Below, piece by piece: positions 8,195-17,350 of a stretch of 64,000 nucleotides of DNA. The stretch's first letter is position 1; every line of letters begins with the position of its first letter. The DNA is from Novipirellula artificiosorum (GTDB lineage: Bacteria; Planctomycetota; Planctomycetia; Pirellulales; Pirellulaceae): positions 1 to 64,000 of the forward strand of contig NZ_SJPV01000015.1 in assembly GCF_007860135.1 (NCBI RefSeq), in the 5' to 3' direction. The notes under the pieces were generated by a model, which worked only from the letters and a program-made list of their open reading frames with translations, was not told where the DNA came from and did not search any database. Both the position numbers and the translations under genes were made by a program.

Positions 8195-9643
8195 ATGAAA
8201 GCAGATATTGGATTAATCGGGTTGGCCGTGATGGGCGAAAACCTCGTCCTCAACATGGAAAGCAAAGGATTCACCGTAGCGGTATTCAACCGTACGGTGG
8301 AAAAGGTCGACAAGTTTGTCGCGGGTCGCGGTGCCGGCAAGAACGTTATCGGATGCCATAGCATCGAAGAGCTATGCGCCAGCCTCGAACGTCCACGCAA
8401 GGTGATGATGCTGGTCAAGGCGGGACAGGCGGTTGATGATTTCATTGAAAAGGTGATCCCCTTCCTCGAAGAGGGTGACATCATCATTGATGGCGGCAAC
8501 AGCCACTATCCAGACACCATTCGCCGCACGAAATATGTTGAAAGCAAAGGCCTGCTTTATATCGGAACCGGCGTTTCCGGCGGCGAAGAAGGCGCGCTGC
8601 TCGGTCCGTCGATCATGCCCGGTGGATCGCCGGCAGCATGGGACGCCGTCAAGCCGATCTTCCAAAAGATCGCTGCCCAGACCGATGCCGGCGAGCCCTG
8701 CTGCGATTGGGTTGGCCAGGATGGTGCAGGCCACTTTGTGAAGATGGTTCACAACGGGATTGAATATGGTGACATGCAGATGATCTGCGAAACCTACCAG
8801 ATGATGAAGGAAGGTCTCGGCATGTCCAACGAGGAGATGCACGAGGTCTTCAAGGATTGGAATGCGGGCGAACTCGACTCGTATTTGATCGAAATCACCC
8901 GCGACATTCTCGGCTATAAAACGCCAGAAGGCGAAGCGGTCATCGACCAGATCCTCGACACGGCCGGACAAAAGGGTACCGGAAAATGGACAGCGGTTTC
9001 CGCGCTGGATCTGGGGCAGCCGCTGACGCTGATTGGCGAAGCCGTCTTTGCCCGCTGCCTCTCGGCTTTGAAGGATGAGCGTGTCGAAGCTGCCAAGGTG
9101 CTGAGCGGACCTGCTGTCCAGTTCGACGGTGACAAGGTCGCGCTGGTCGAAGATCTGAAGCAGGCGCTCTATGCCTCGAAAATCGTCTCCTACGCGCAAG
9201 GCTATCAGTTGATGCGGGCTGCTGCCGAGGAACATAGCTGGAAGCTCAACAACGGCGGCATTGCCTTGATGTGGCGCGGCGGTTGCATCATTCGCTCGGT
9301 CTTCCTTGGAAAGATCAAGGAAGCGTTCGACACGAACCCCGATCTCGTCAACCTGTTGCTCGATCCGTTCTTTAAGGATGCCGTCGAAAACGCCCAGGCG
9401 GCCTGGCGCCGCGTGGTCGTCAAAGCGGTTGAGCTGGGCATTCCGATGCCTGCGATCAGTGCGGCATTGGCCTACTACGACGGTTACCGCACCGCCCGCT
9501 TGCCAGCGAATCTGCTGCAGGCCCAGCGCGACTATTTCGGCGCGCATACCTACGAACGTCTCGATAAACCGCGCGGCAAGTTTTTCCACACCAACTGGAC
9601 AGGTCGCGGCGGCGACACCGCCGCTTCAACCTACATGGTGTAG
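8195..9643 (+). CDS. gnd: 6-phosphogluconate dehydrogenase, decarboxylating
   Basis: Oxidative decarboxylation of 6-phosphogluconate to ribulose 5-phosphate. The N-terminal Rossmann motif is GLIGLAVMGENLVLNM. The family signature HFVKMVHNGIEYGDMQMI around residues 180-197 contains the catalytic Lys and the His-Asn pair. The C-terminal all-helical domain ends in a TGRGG-containing tail as in E. coli Gnd. About 482 residues is normal for the long form. ATG 8195 follows GGAGATGTAGTG; the GTG three bases upstream is less likely. Placement in a sugar-acid operon implies that the operon feeds the pentose phosphate pathway, which is unusual next to a KDG-kinase-like gene. Confidence 0.93.
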   Translation: MKADIGLIGLAVMGENLVLNMESKGFTVAVFNRTVEKVDKFVAGRGAGKNVIGCHSIEELCASLERPRKVMMLVKAGQAVDDFIEKVIPFLEEGDIIIDGGNSHYPDTIRRTKYVESKGLLYIGTGVSGGEEGALLGPSIMPGGSPAAWDAVKPIFQKIAAQTDAGEPCCDWVGQDGAGHFVKMVHNGIEYGDMQMICETYQMMKEGLGMSNEEMHEVFKDWNAGELDSYLIEITRDILGYKTPEGEAVIDQILDTAGQKGTGKWTAVSALDLGQPLTLIGEAVFARCLSALKDERVEAAKVLSGPAVQFDGDKVALVEDLKQALYASKIVSYAQGYQLMRAAAEEHSWKLNNGGIALMWRGGCIIRSVFLGKIKEAFDTNPDLVNLLLDPFFKDAVENAQAAWRRVVVKAVELGIPMPAISAALAYYDGYRTARLPANLLQAQRDYFGAHTYERLDKPRGKFFHTNWTGRGGDTAASTYMV

Positions 9644-9672
9644 ACGATGCTTCGTCTACATTGGAGAACCCC

Positions 9673-10962
9673 ATGATCAGCCGATTTGGTGAAGACGTAT
9701 CCATCCAACCCGCGGAATTGCGCGGGTTGGTTTTTCAATGCCTCGAAAACGCGGGGCAGCTGAAGAAGGTCTTGATCCTTCCGCCCGACCACACGCGATT
9801 GAATTCGATGGCCGGGCCGATCACAGAGATGGTCTATGAAAAGCTGACCGGTGAAGGCGTCCAGGTGGATATTCTGCCGACGCTGGGAACCCACAACCCG
9901 ATGACCGAAGCGCAACTGCGCATGATGTTTGGCGACTCGATTCCGCTTGACGCGTTCAAGGTCCACGATTGGCGAAACGAGGTGGTTCGCAAGGGTGTCA
10001 TCGCCTCAGAAATGCTATCGGAGCTTTCCGCCGGAAAGGTGGATTACACCGTCGGCGTGGAAGTCAACAAGATGCTGCTTGAGGGCTACGACCTGATCCT
10101 GTCGGTAGGCCAGGTGGTGCCGCACGAAGTCGTCGGCATGGCCAACTACACCAAGAATATCGTCGTGGGCGCGGGTGGCTCGGACATCATCAACAAGTCG
10201 CACTTTCTCGGTGCAGTGGCGGGCATTGAAAATATTCTCGGCCAGACCGATTCGCCGGTACGCAGTCTGTTCAACCATGCGGTCGAGACCTTTCTCTCCG
10301 ACCTGCCGATCGTCTACCTGTTGACGGTGATGGAACAGGACTACGACACCCGTGAAATGCACATGCGAGGCTTTTACGCTGGCGCAGAGTCGGCGGTATT
10401 CGAAGAGGCCTGCGATCTAGCACGTAAGGTGAACATTACGCTGCTGGATCGTGAGCCGAAAAAGGTGGTGGTTTATCTCGACCCGCACGAGTTCCAAAGC
10501 ACTTGGTTGGGCAACAAGGCGGTTTACCGCACCCGCATGGCGATTGCCGACGACGGCGAGCTGATTGTGCTCGCACCGGCCCTCAAAGAGTTTGGTGAAG
10601 ATCCGACGATCGACCGGATGATCCGCAAGTTTGGCTATTACGGAACGCCCGCCACACTCAAGGCCGTCGAGGAAGATGAAGAGCTGCGCAACAATCTGAG
10701 TGCTGCTGCGCATTTGATCCACGGTTCGTCGGAGGGGCGGTTCAAGATTACCTATTGTCCGGGCGAAGGCGGGGTCACGCTCGACGAAGTCCGCTCGGTC
10801 GGTTTCGAAGCGGAGGCCTACGCCGAAATGGCCGCACGTTACAATCCAGAAACGCTCAAGGACGGCTTCAATACGCTGCCCGACGGCGAAGAGATTTTCT
10901 ACATCAGCAATCCCGCACTCGGCTTGTGGGCCTACCGAGAGAAATTCAAAGATTCTGCATAA
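9673..10962 (+). CDS. LarA-like nickel-dependent hydroxyacid racemase/epimerase
   Basis: The 429-residue protein belongs to the lactate racemase LarA (DUF2088) superfamily. Residues matching the LarA active site are visible, counting from ATG 9673: D39 and R42 in DHTR, H74 in GTHNP, H151 in PHEVVG, K161 (position of the lysine that carries the nickel-pincer cofactor) and H177 in NKSHF. GGAG at 9663-9666 lies six bases before ATG 9673, which decides that start over the TTG at 9661. Known LarA homologs include lactate, malate and other 2-hydroxyacid racemases and, as I recall, a D-gluconate 2-epimerase. With the mannonate-type SDR and Gnd in the same operon, C2 epimerisation of mannonate and gluconate is the most attractive role. 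No larB/larC/larE cofactor genes are in the window. Confidence 0.8.
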   Translation: MISRFGEDVSIQPAELRGLVFQCLENAGQLKKVLILPPDHTRLNSMAGPITEMVYEKLTGEGVQVDILPTLGTHNPMTEAQLRMMFGDSIPLDAFKVHDWRNEVVRKGVIASEMLSELSAGKVDYTVGVEVNKMLLEGYDLILSVGQVVPHEVVGMANYTKNIVVGAGGSDIINKSHFLGAVAGIENILGQTDSPVRSLFNHAVETFLSDLPIVYLLTVMEQDYDTREMHMRGFYAGAESAVFEEACDLARKVNITLLDREPKKVVVYLDPHEFQSTWLGNKAVYRTRMAIADDGELIVLAPALKEFGEDPTIDRMIRKFGYYGTPATLKAVEEDEELRNNLSAAAHLIHGSSEGRFKITYCPGEGGVTLDEVRSVGFEAEAYAEMAARYNPETLKDGFNTLPDGEEIFYISNPALGLWAYREKFKDSA

Positions 10963-11074
10963 AACGAGCCGTAATCAGACGACAAGGTGGATGCGAATCA
11001 GCGTTTGTTACCGCGTGAAACGCTGCAGGTGTTCTACAAAGATGCCTCGGGTCCGCGATCGATACGGTGGCTAA

Positions 11075-11246
11075 CCCGGATTATTCATCCGTCCAAACCT
11101 ATTCCCCGTAACCCTTTGTATGCAATCAGCTTACATCGATTGAGTAGTAAACAGCCTGCGCACGTTGGAGTCGTAGGCTTTAGCCGATTGCGCAAGGATC
11201 CAGTACGCAATCGGCTAAAGCCTCCCACTCCAACGAATAATCCGGG
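11075..11246. repeat. nested inverted repeat, MITE-like or REP-like element
   Basis: Outer arms CCCGGATTATT (11075-11085) and AATAATCCGGG (11236-11246) are perfect inverted repeats. Directly inside the right arm sits a near-perfect palindrome, 11163-11235, with 30-base arms (CGTTGGAGT...CCGATTGCG against CGCAATCGG...ACTCCAACG) and a 13-base loop. It contains no open frame and no T-run, so a simple terminator is less likely. It separates the sugar-acid cluster from the convergent minus-strand genes. Confidence 0.7.
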
Positions 11247-11254
11247 CGAACGGC

Positions 11255-11908
11255 TCATCCGCCGAACAGACGAATTGCGGTCTCTGCATCGCTGACATCG
11301 ATCGGTGCCAAGGACCGGGTGAAGGGATCGATGCAGGTTTCCCGCAACATCGTTTCGTTCAAACTTGCGAGCCCTCGAAAACGGTTGACCTGGATCCCCT
11401 CGATCCCCTGCTGATCGAGTTGCTCGCGGAGCTTGCGGTAATGCGTTTCGCTGTAGGCGAGAATCGAATCGGTGTATCGCCGGGCTGTGATCTCGAACAT
11501 CGGTGCACGGACGACACCGACGCGATCATGCTCAAGCAACGGTCTCATCCAACGATAAAAGAACATCATCATCAGCGCACCACAGTGAATCCCGTCAGCA
11601 TCGGGATCGAACAACAGCACGATGCGATCGTAGCGTATCGCATCGAGATGAAAGTAGTCGCCGCAATCGGTACCCACCGAATCGATGAACGCCGCGAACC
11701 ATGCGTGTTTGGACAGCGTGCGTTTGCTTGCCTTGAGTGCGTTGAGTGGCTTTCCCTGCATCGGCAGCACCGCTTGAAAACGAGCATCTCGGGCACGGGC
11801 CACTGCCATGGAAGCCGAGTCACCTTCGACGACAAATAGCTCCGCTCCTGAACCGCTGCCATGAACTTGGCAATCGTGAAGCTTGGCGGGCTGCGAGCGA
11901 AACATCAC
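11255..11908 (-). CDS. stand-alone TOPRIM protein, GyrB/ParE C-terminal-like
   Basis: The 217-residue protein corresponds only to the TOPRIM and C-terminal part of type II topoisomerase B subunits. It has ELFVVEGDSA (23-32) with the catalytic Glu, VLPMQGKPLNALKAS matching the gyrase motif, and DPDADG (101-106) with the metal-binding acids. The GHKL ATPase and transducer domains are absent and no GyrA/ParC gene is nearby. The DxDxDG variation DPDADGIHCGAL differs from the usual DADVDGSHI. It follows the cytochrome gene by only seven bases, so it is in the same transcription unit. It may be a regulator, a nuclease-like TOPRIM protein, or a gyrB fragment kept under selection. Confidence 0.75.
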   Translation of the reverse strand: MMFRSQPAKLHDCQVHGSGSGAELFVVEGDSASMAVARARDARFQAVLPMQGKPLNALKASKRTLSKHAWFAAFIDSVGTDCGDYFHLDAIRYDRIVLLFDPDADGIHCGALMMMFFYRWMRPLLEHDRVGVVRAPMFEITARRYTDSILAYSETHYRKLREQLDQQGIEGIQVNRFRGLASLNETMLRETCIDPFTRSLAPIDVSDAETAIRLFGG

Positions 11909-11915
11909 TCGTCAA

Positions 11916-13724
11916 TCAGTCCAAACCGTAATGCTCGACCTGAGGCCAATACTCATCCTCGAATGCGTCCTCGATATGGAAATCGGGACTGTTGTCCAAG
12001 TCGTGGCACTCCATGCACTTTTCTCTCGCGTCTTCATACAGCAACCGCATGCCGTCGCGAAGCTGCACGCGTTTTGCTTCACTGACGGTCGATCCCGCTT
12101 CCTCGGCTGCGGCATGTTCGGCACCCGGACCGTGGCAGCCTTCGCAACCCGCTGCGGCCAAGTGAGGTGTTCCTTCGAGTGACAAGTATCCAGAGACGTA
12201 GGGGTAGAAACCTTGAGGGTTCCATCCGGTGACGTGACAACTGATGCACTCGGGATCAAAGTGACGTGGCACGTCGCCTCGTTCACCGGGATGGACCAAA
12301 GAATCGGTGGCATGAGCGTGCGGGGTATTCTCCCAAATATCAAACGCCGTCGTGTGGCACTTTCCACACGCTTCGCTGCCAACGTACATTCGTCCCGATG
12401 GCGGAGGAATCGGCTTGAGCCCCAATGCCTCCAATCCCAAGTCTCGCAACTGGAATTGATAGTCGGCCATCAGTTTTCGCATTTCGGGAGCATCGGGGAT
12501 TTCGTGCGTCATCGGCAAGCGGCAATACTTTGCTGGTGAGTTTTTGTACAAGCCAACCAGCCCGACATACATCGCCTTGTTCCCCGTCACGATCATTTTC
12601 GTCTCCGAGTTTTCAATCACCTGCATCTGATAGGTTGGCTCGCCATAACCGCCTGAAACGACGACAACGTCAAACCCAGGTACTTGACGGACCAAATTCT
12701 CGGCAGCCTTTTCGGTCCCAAAAAAGGTGAGTACCTTGAAATTGGGCGACTCGGCCAAAATCGCCTCAAGCGACTTCTTCGCAGCGGCGACCATCGGTTC
12801 GAGGATCATCTCATCGCTGAGTGAAGCTTCCAACGATTCCGGATCCAAAATGCTGGTCATCCCGACTCGGATGCCGCCACGATCGATCACCTTGTGCTGG
12901 GGCATCAGCGACGGGTCCAACAAAACGACGTTTGCGGAAACGTACAGTGCATCCTCCGCCGACTCGCTCGCCGCGACCGAAATCAATTCCCCCACGCCCA
13001 AACGGACGTCCTCGGGACCAAAGCCTACCGCGTCATACTGCATTTGCTTGAGTGCTTCGGCGGTGCGTTGAAACTTGATCTCCGCTTGACGACCAAACCG
13101 ACGAACTTGATTGCCGGCGTCAATCGGGGCAACGTTCCACCCGTCGTCTCGCAATTGCTTCAAAAACGTGTATCGCCTCGCAACGCCTCCTTTTTGGTTG
13201 TCCAGTCCCGTACAGCCGCACGGCTCGATGTAGCCGTGTTGGTTTCCGGTGATGACGAGCGTCAAATCGGGTGTTGGCCAATCGCGATAGTTTTCCGGGC
13301 CCACGGACTGCGCAGCACCCGCCGCGGATCCATCCGAATCCCCAGTCCCTTGGCCCGGCGTCGGCTGCTTGGCCGATGCGTCGGAGGCTGCGATTTGAGG
13401 GGTCTCGGGCTGTTCCGTTTCCGACATTTCCTCGGGTACCGAATCCTGCTGCGCAGGCACCCCTGGCGGGGTGGGTATGATTTCCACCTTTATGGGTGGT
13501 CCGGCGATTTCGGTAGGGATCGTCTCCAATCGCGGTTGCTCCACGACGGGGTCGTCCGCATCTTGGGCTTCAATGGAGGATTCGCGAAATGCCATCCCAA
13601 CCAAAACGACCGCAGCAACACAGGCTATCCGAGCGGCGACTCGAAGGGGGGCATCCCCTTTGGGGGGCAGCGGCGAAGGATCGTGAAGCGAAGCTGGTTT
13701 GACTGAGATTTTCATGCGATCCAA
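11916..13724 (-). CDS. exported protein: metallophosphatase-like domain plus tetraheme cytochrome c
   Basis: A signal anchor lies at about residues 27-45, followed by an acidic, Pro/Gln-rich linker. Residues about 150-420 resemble the N-terminal domain of 5'-nucleotidase-type metallophosphatases (GNQHGYIEPCGC, then PIDAGNQV and a GFGPEDV turn), though several metal-binding Asp/His residues seem missing. The C-terminus has four CxxCH heme sites starting near 453 (CGKCH), 493 (CISCH), 527 (CEGCH) and 570 (CMECH), as in cytochrome c554-type electron carriers. It should act outside the cytoplasmic membrane. The partner and reaction are unknown. The DUF1573 protein is encoded 21 bp upstream on the same strand. 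Confidence 0.8.
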   Translation of the reverse strand: MDRMKISVKPASLHDPSPLPPKGDAPLRVAARIACVAAVVLVGMAFRESSIEAQDADDPVVEQPRLETIPTEIAGPPIKVEIIPTPPGVPAQQDSVPEEMSETEQPETPQIAASDASAKQPTPGQGTGDSDGSAAGAAQSVGPENYRDWPTPDLTLVITGNQHGYIEPCGCTGLDNQKGGVARRYTFLKQLRDDGWNVAPIDAGNQVRRFGRQAEIKFQRTAEALKQMQYDAVGFGPEDVRLGVGELISVAASESAEDALYVSANVVLLDPSLMPQHKVIDRGGIRVGMTSILDPESLEASLSDEMILEPMVAAAKKSLEAILAESPNFKVLTFFGTEKAAENLVRQVPGFDVVVVSGGYGEPTYQMQVIENSETKMIVTGNKAMYVGLVGLYKNSPAKYCRLPMTHEIPDAPEMRKLMADYQFQLRDLGLEALGLKPIPPPSGRMYVGSEACGKCHTTAFDIWENTPHAHATDSLVHPGERGDVPRHFDPECISCHVTGWNPQGFYPYVSGYLSLEGTPHLAAAGCEGCHGPGAEHAAAEEAGSTVSEAKRVQLRDGMRLLYEDAREKCMECHDLDNSPDFHIEDAFEDEYWPQVEHYGLD

Positions 13725-13745
13725 ATCCGTGAAGCGACGAAATGG

Positions 13746-15023
13746 CTAGATGGGTTCCAGCGAAAATGTTAGGCCAATGGTTAGTTTGTCACCATCGGGG
13801 GCATCCGAAACGATCCGCACTTTACCGTAATCGTCACGGTCGCGTGCAAGCCGTTTGGTCCGCTCGGCGCCCGGCTGTAATTCGATTTCCAGCGGGTACA
13901 GCGTCATCGTCGCACGCTGAATTGGATCACCGAACTTCGCCCTAACAACATCTTCGGGAACAACACTTTGGACACTTAACTTTTCATGCTCACGATTCGC
14001 ACCCTTTAACACAACAAACGTCTTGGCTTTCCTTTGGTCTTCTTGTTTCACTACGCCAAAATCGTAGACGTAGTTGCCCGCATCGGTCACCGTCAGCCGC
14101 GGATTCGGGATCATACTGATCGAGCCGACGACCTTACCCACGATCGCAGCCGTGAATGCCTTTTTCATCCCCTTCTCACCGGTTTCTCCATCCCCGGCGT
14201 CCGCCAGCCCCTGGTCGAGCGTTTCGCCCTCACCACGATGGCGAAAGCTAAGGATTGCGTTCTGTGACAAGGGGCCCTGCCTCAAGCCTGGCTTGATCTT
14301 GATCGAAATATCGAATGCTTGCACAGCTTTGGCATTCGCGCCATCGGCCTCGGACGGCTCGAAGGGCTCGATCGTGACCTCTGCCAGCTCGTTCAACGCG
14401 TCGCTGGTGAACCGCAGCTCGGGATCTTCAATCCGAGGCAAAAGATAGCTATAGATCTTCGATGTCAGTTCGATATTTTCCTTTGCCGCGACCTCCCCGA
14501 ACGTGAATTCCTCCGGCACCATCTCCATTTCTCGGACGACCCGTCCATTCACCCTGAAATCGATTGCATAGTGATTCGGGTCATTCGTCAGCACTTGAGC
14601 CGATTGTCCGAAGGTACTTGAGTCCGTTTTGACATTCCATTCCAGCAAAACCTCGGTTTGTTCCCCGGGCTTGAGTCGGTCGGTTTTCAACGATCCGAGC
14701 GTGCATTTGCAGGTTGTCGCTCCCAATCGCAGCGTTAAATCCCCTTCGCCAACATTCTTGACGATAAAGGTGTGCTCACCCGTGTCGTTCGGCGCCATCG
14801 CGCCAAAGTCATACTCAGCACCCTCGGGCAACTCCACTTGGGGATTCTTGACCTGAACCAATTTATCGAGGTGATCTTGGTAGTTTTCTGCCGTAATCTC
14901 GCCTTGATACCCGATTTCGCCGAAGTGGGCGGTTCGGTGACCATATCGGGTGTAATTGATCCCCCATCCAGTGGCACTTCCAGCGATCGCAGCCACAACT
15001 AACAACAAAAAGAAGCGTTTCAC
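13746..15023 (-). CDS. exported DUF1573-domain protein
   Basis: An N-terminal hydrophobic segment (FFLLLVVAAIAGSATGWG) serves as signal or anchor. Around residues 67-115 is the DUF1573 pattern EYDFGAMAPNDTGEHTFIVKN, then TTCKCTLGSL and LKPGEQTEVLLEW, an immunoglobulin-like beta-sandwich. Two more beta-rich stretches follow (EFTFGEVAAKENIELTSKIY and YDFGVVKQEDQRKAKTFVVL). The 425-residue length indicates about three such repeats. The domain is common in Bacteroidetes and planctomycete envelope proteins; its biochemical role is not established. It is placed with the cytochrome gene as one minus-strand unit. Confidence 0.8.
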   Translation of the reverse strand: MKRFFLLLVVAAIAGSATGWGINYTRYGHRTAHFGEIGYQGEITAENYQDHLDKLVQVKNPQVELPEGAEYDFGAMAPNDTGEHTFIVKNVGEGDLTLRLGATTCKCTLGSLKTDRLKPGEQTEVLLEWNVKTDSSTFGQSAQVLTNDPNHYAIDFRVNGRVVREMEMVPEEFTFGEVAAKENIELTSKIYSYLLPRIEDPELRFTSDALNELAEVTIEPFEPSEADGANAKAVQAFDISIKIKPGLRQGPLSQNAILSFRHRGEGETLDQGLADAGDGETGEKGMKKAFTAAIVGKVVGSISMIPNPRLTVTDAGNYVYDFGVVKQEDQRKAKTFVVLKGANREHEKLSVQSVVPEDVVRAKFGDPIQRATMTLYPLEIELQPGAERTKRLARDRDDYGKVRIVSDAPDGDKLTIGLTFSLEPI

Positions 15024-15079
15024 GGTACTACCAAGAATATGCAGGCAAAAAACGGGAATGCTCGAAAACGAATATCGGA

Positions 15080-17350
15080 CTAATTGGCTACGCCAACATT
15101 GGTCAGTTGGTTCACAAACCGCTCGCTCGCCGGCACCCGATTCGGCTGATTGGCAACGGCGGCACCGATCGGCTCCGCCACCAAAATCAACTGTCGCTCA
15201 AGCATTCGCTCGGAGTTGCTGCCCAGTTTCGACAAGAAATCGGCTCGCGAGATCATCTGCTGGGCGAAGGCTTGATCGCCCGTCGCTCGCGCGATCTCTG
15301 CCATTTGAGCCGCCATCCATTCATCCGCAGGGCTCCATTGTGATGCTTGCCGAAAGGTCTGTTCCGCCGCAGCCAGGTCGGCACGATCTCCGAACCGCTG
15401 ATAGACGTGCAATTGGCCCATCCCCAATTCTCGATACGCGGCTGCATCTTCACCACAGCGCTGCTTGGCCTGCGCCACCCCTTGGTCCCATTTTCGATGA
15501 AGCGACAAATCGCGCCGCTGCGACTGGACCAATTGCCAACGATAGGCGTCGGCTTGCCACCGAGCCGCGGACGAGGACCAGGGATCGGCCTGTGTCGCTT
15601 CCGCCAAGAAACGGATGGCTTGCAGGTGGTGACCTCGTCGCGCCGCTTCGCTCGCCAACTGAAAGGCTGCTCGTTCTCGCCGGACCGGTAACAACGAAAA
15701 AGCGATCAGACAGCCAATGGCGACGACCACCATGGCGAACAAAACGACGTTGGTTTTCAGCGACCGTCGGCTCGGTTGTGTTTCCATTTGGCCTGACGGA
15801 CAGGGTTGCTGACCAACGGAGGTGACCATTGCGGTTGTCATCCAGACGAAGATGGCAATCCCCGGAATGGTCCATCCACTGGCGATCGACAAATGGATCA
15901 TCATGGCAACGACCATCACGCTGGCGAGCAAATCGAGGTGATGGTCATCAAGCGATCGCAGCGACGGAGTGGCCAAGACGACAGCCGCCAAGGCGGCGGG
16001 AAGCGCGAAGGTTTGCGCATCAAGGTCGGGAATCTGAAGCGTGATCAGTCCGATCAACCAAACCAACAAGATCGACGCTGCTGCACCGCACCCTACCCAA
16101 CGTTCACTTGCAGCCGGTGGGTCTGGTGTTGCCGTTTCGAGTCCGATTGGGAAGTGACGCAACCTCCGCAGGGCGACAACGGTGATCGCGATGAACAACA
16201 CCATCAACATCGCAACCGCCATCCACCCACCACTGCCAAGGGTCTCAAAAAGAAAGTGATGTGGGTCGGCGATCTGTTCGCTCGCGCTCGGTTCCCGAAA
16301 CCGCTCATAAAGTGCCTGGAAATTACCCGGCCCGGCACCGAACAATGGAAACTCGGCCGCCATTCGCAGCGTTGACCGCCAATACTGCAAACGCGTCATC
16401 AGAGACGCCGGCGCTTGTTCGAGCCATTCGGGGTTGCCAAACACCGCGAGCCCCGCCAATCCAACAAACCCGGCGACAAGCAATCCCGCCATGCCCTTGA
16501 ACCATTTCCGGTAAGGCCCACGAACGCGAATCTCCAATACGACGATCATGCCCGCGCCAAGCAATGCCGCCAACAAAGCCGAACGACTGCGCGTTGCCAG
16601 CAAGGTCGCCATCGTTAGCGATAGAACAATCAACCACGCGATTCGCCCCGATGGTTTAAGGGGAATCCAGAGAAAACGTAGAATTCCCACGGCGATTAAA
16701 ACACCAACGAGCAAAACGGCTGCAAGCGAGTTGGCAAGTGCAAACGTGCCCGTGGGTCCGCCATCACGCAACCGATTTTCAAAGACGTTCCGCTCCGACG
16801 ATCCCAGCGGGGCATCGATGCCAATTTCGGCTAGCACCGCGTCAGGATCCGCTTCGTATTCCGCGCGAGTTTGCGGCAAGCTCACAAATTGTTGATGAAG
16901 CCCATGCACCGATTGTGCGATCGCACACCCCAGCATGATCCCCAACATCGCACGCCGAATCGATGAGGTCGTCAAGACCCTCCGGCTGACGAAAAAGATC
17001 GCTGCGGCGCTGATCCAAAACCAGGCTTCATTGGTGCTGTAGCGAAGATTCCCCGGCGGCGATGAGCCAAAGGCTGCGATCACCATCCATGCAGCCATCA
17101 ACCAGGGGATCACTTCAATCAACATCGAAGTCCATCCGTTGGGTTCACCGCTCGCCAACGGAGAAGCCTTTTCCGCCGACCATCGACGGGCAATGTTCAT
17201 GGCAAACCAACCACCCAACACCAACAATGCGAACAGTGCAAACCACAGCGCATCGCCTTGTTCGACCGACGTGCTATCACTCGGATCGTATTGCGAATAC
17301 ACCAAAAGGGCTGCCAACGCACAGGCCGCTATTTGTCGCTGCTTTCCCAC
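15080..17350 (-). CDS. O-antigen ligase/polymerase-like membrane protein with TPR-like C-terminus
   Basis: About 756 residues with ten or more hydrophobic segments. A Wzy/WaaL-type region includes LLATRSRSALLAALLGAG and a periplasmic loop GAGPGNFQALYERF...DPHHFLFETLGSGGW. The His and Arg/Glu pattern is typical of O-antigen ligases. The last 170 residues are soluble and Ala/Gln/Arg rich with TPR-like helices. The frame is open further upstream, but that part overlaps the transferase gene out of frame. GTG 17350 (GKQRQIAACALAALLVY) overlaps the preceding stop by about 20 bases and is the likely start. It presumably polymerises or transfers the glycan begun by the neighbouring transferase. Confidence 0.78.
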   Translation of the reverse strand: MGKQRQIAACALAALLVYSQYDPSDSTSVEQGDALWFALFALLVLGGWFAMNIARRWSAEKASPLASGEPNGWTSMLIEVIPWLMAAWMVIAAFGSSPPGNLRYSTNEAWFWISAAAIFFVSRRVLTTSSIRRAMLGIMLGCAIAQSVHGLHQQFVSLPQTRAEYEADPDAVLAEIGIDAPLGSSERNVFENRLRDGGPTGTFALANSLAAVLLVGVLIAVGILRFLWIPLKPSGRIAWLIVLSLTMATLLATRSRSALLAALLGAGMIVVLEIRVRGPYRKWFKGMAGLLVAGFVGLAGLAVFGNPEWLEQAPASLMTRLQYWRSTLRMAAEFPLFGAGPGNFQALYERFREPSASEQIADPHHFLFETLGSGGWMAVAMLMVLFIAITVVALRRLRHFPIGLETATPDPPAASERWVGCGAAASILLVWLIGLITLQIPDLDAQTFALPAALAAVVLATPSLRSLDDHHLDLLASVMVVAMMIHLSIASGWTIPGIAIFVWMTTAMVTSVGQQPCPSGQMETQPSRRSLKTNVVLFAMVVVAIGCLIAFSLLPVRRERAAFQLASEAARRGHHLQAIRFLAEATQADPWSSSAARWQADAYRWQLVQSQRRDLSLHRKWDQGVAQAKQRCGEDAAAYRELGMGQLHVYQRFGDRADLAAAEQTFRQASQWSPADEWMAAQMAEIARATGDQAFAQQMISRADFLSKLGSNSERMLERQLILVAEPIGAAVANQPNRVPASERFVNQLTNVGVAN

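Noticed and set aside
8372..9589. 405-codon open frame antisense to gnd
   Set aside because: It is a by-product of the codon use of gnd on the other strand. No motifs or ribosome site.
11163..11235. Palindrome considered as a simple rho-independent terminator
   Set aside because: No T-run follows on either strand, and the stem is far longer than usual for a terminator.
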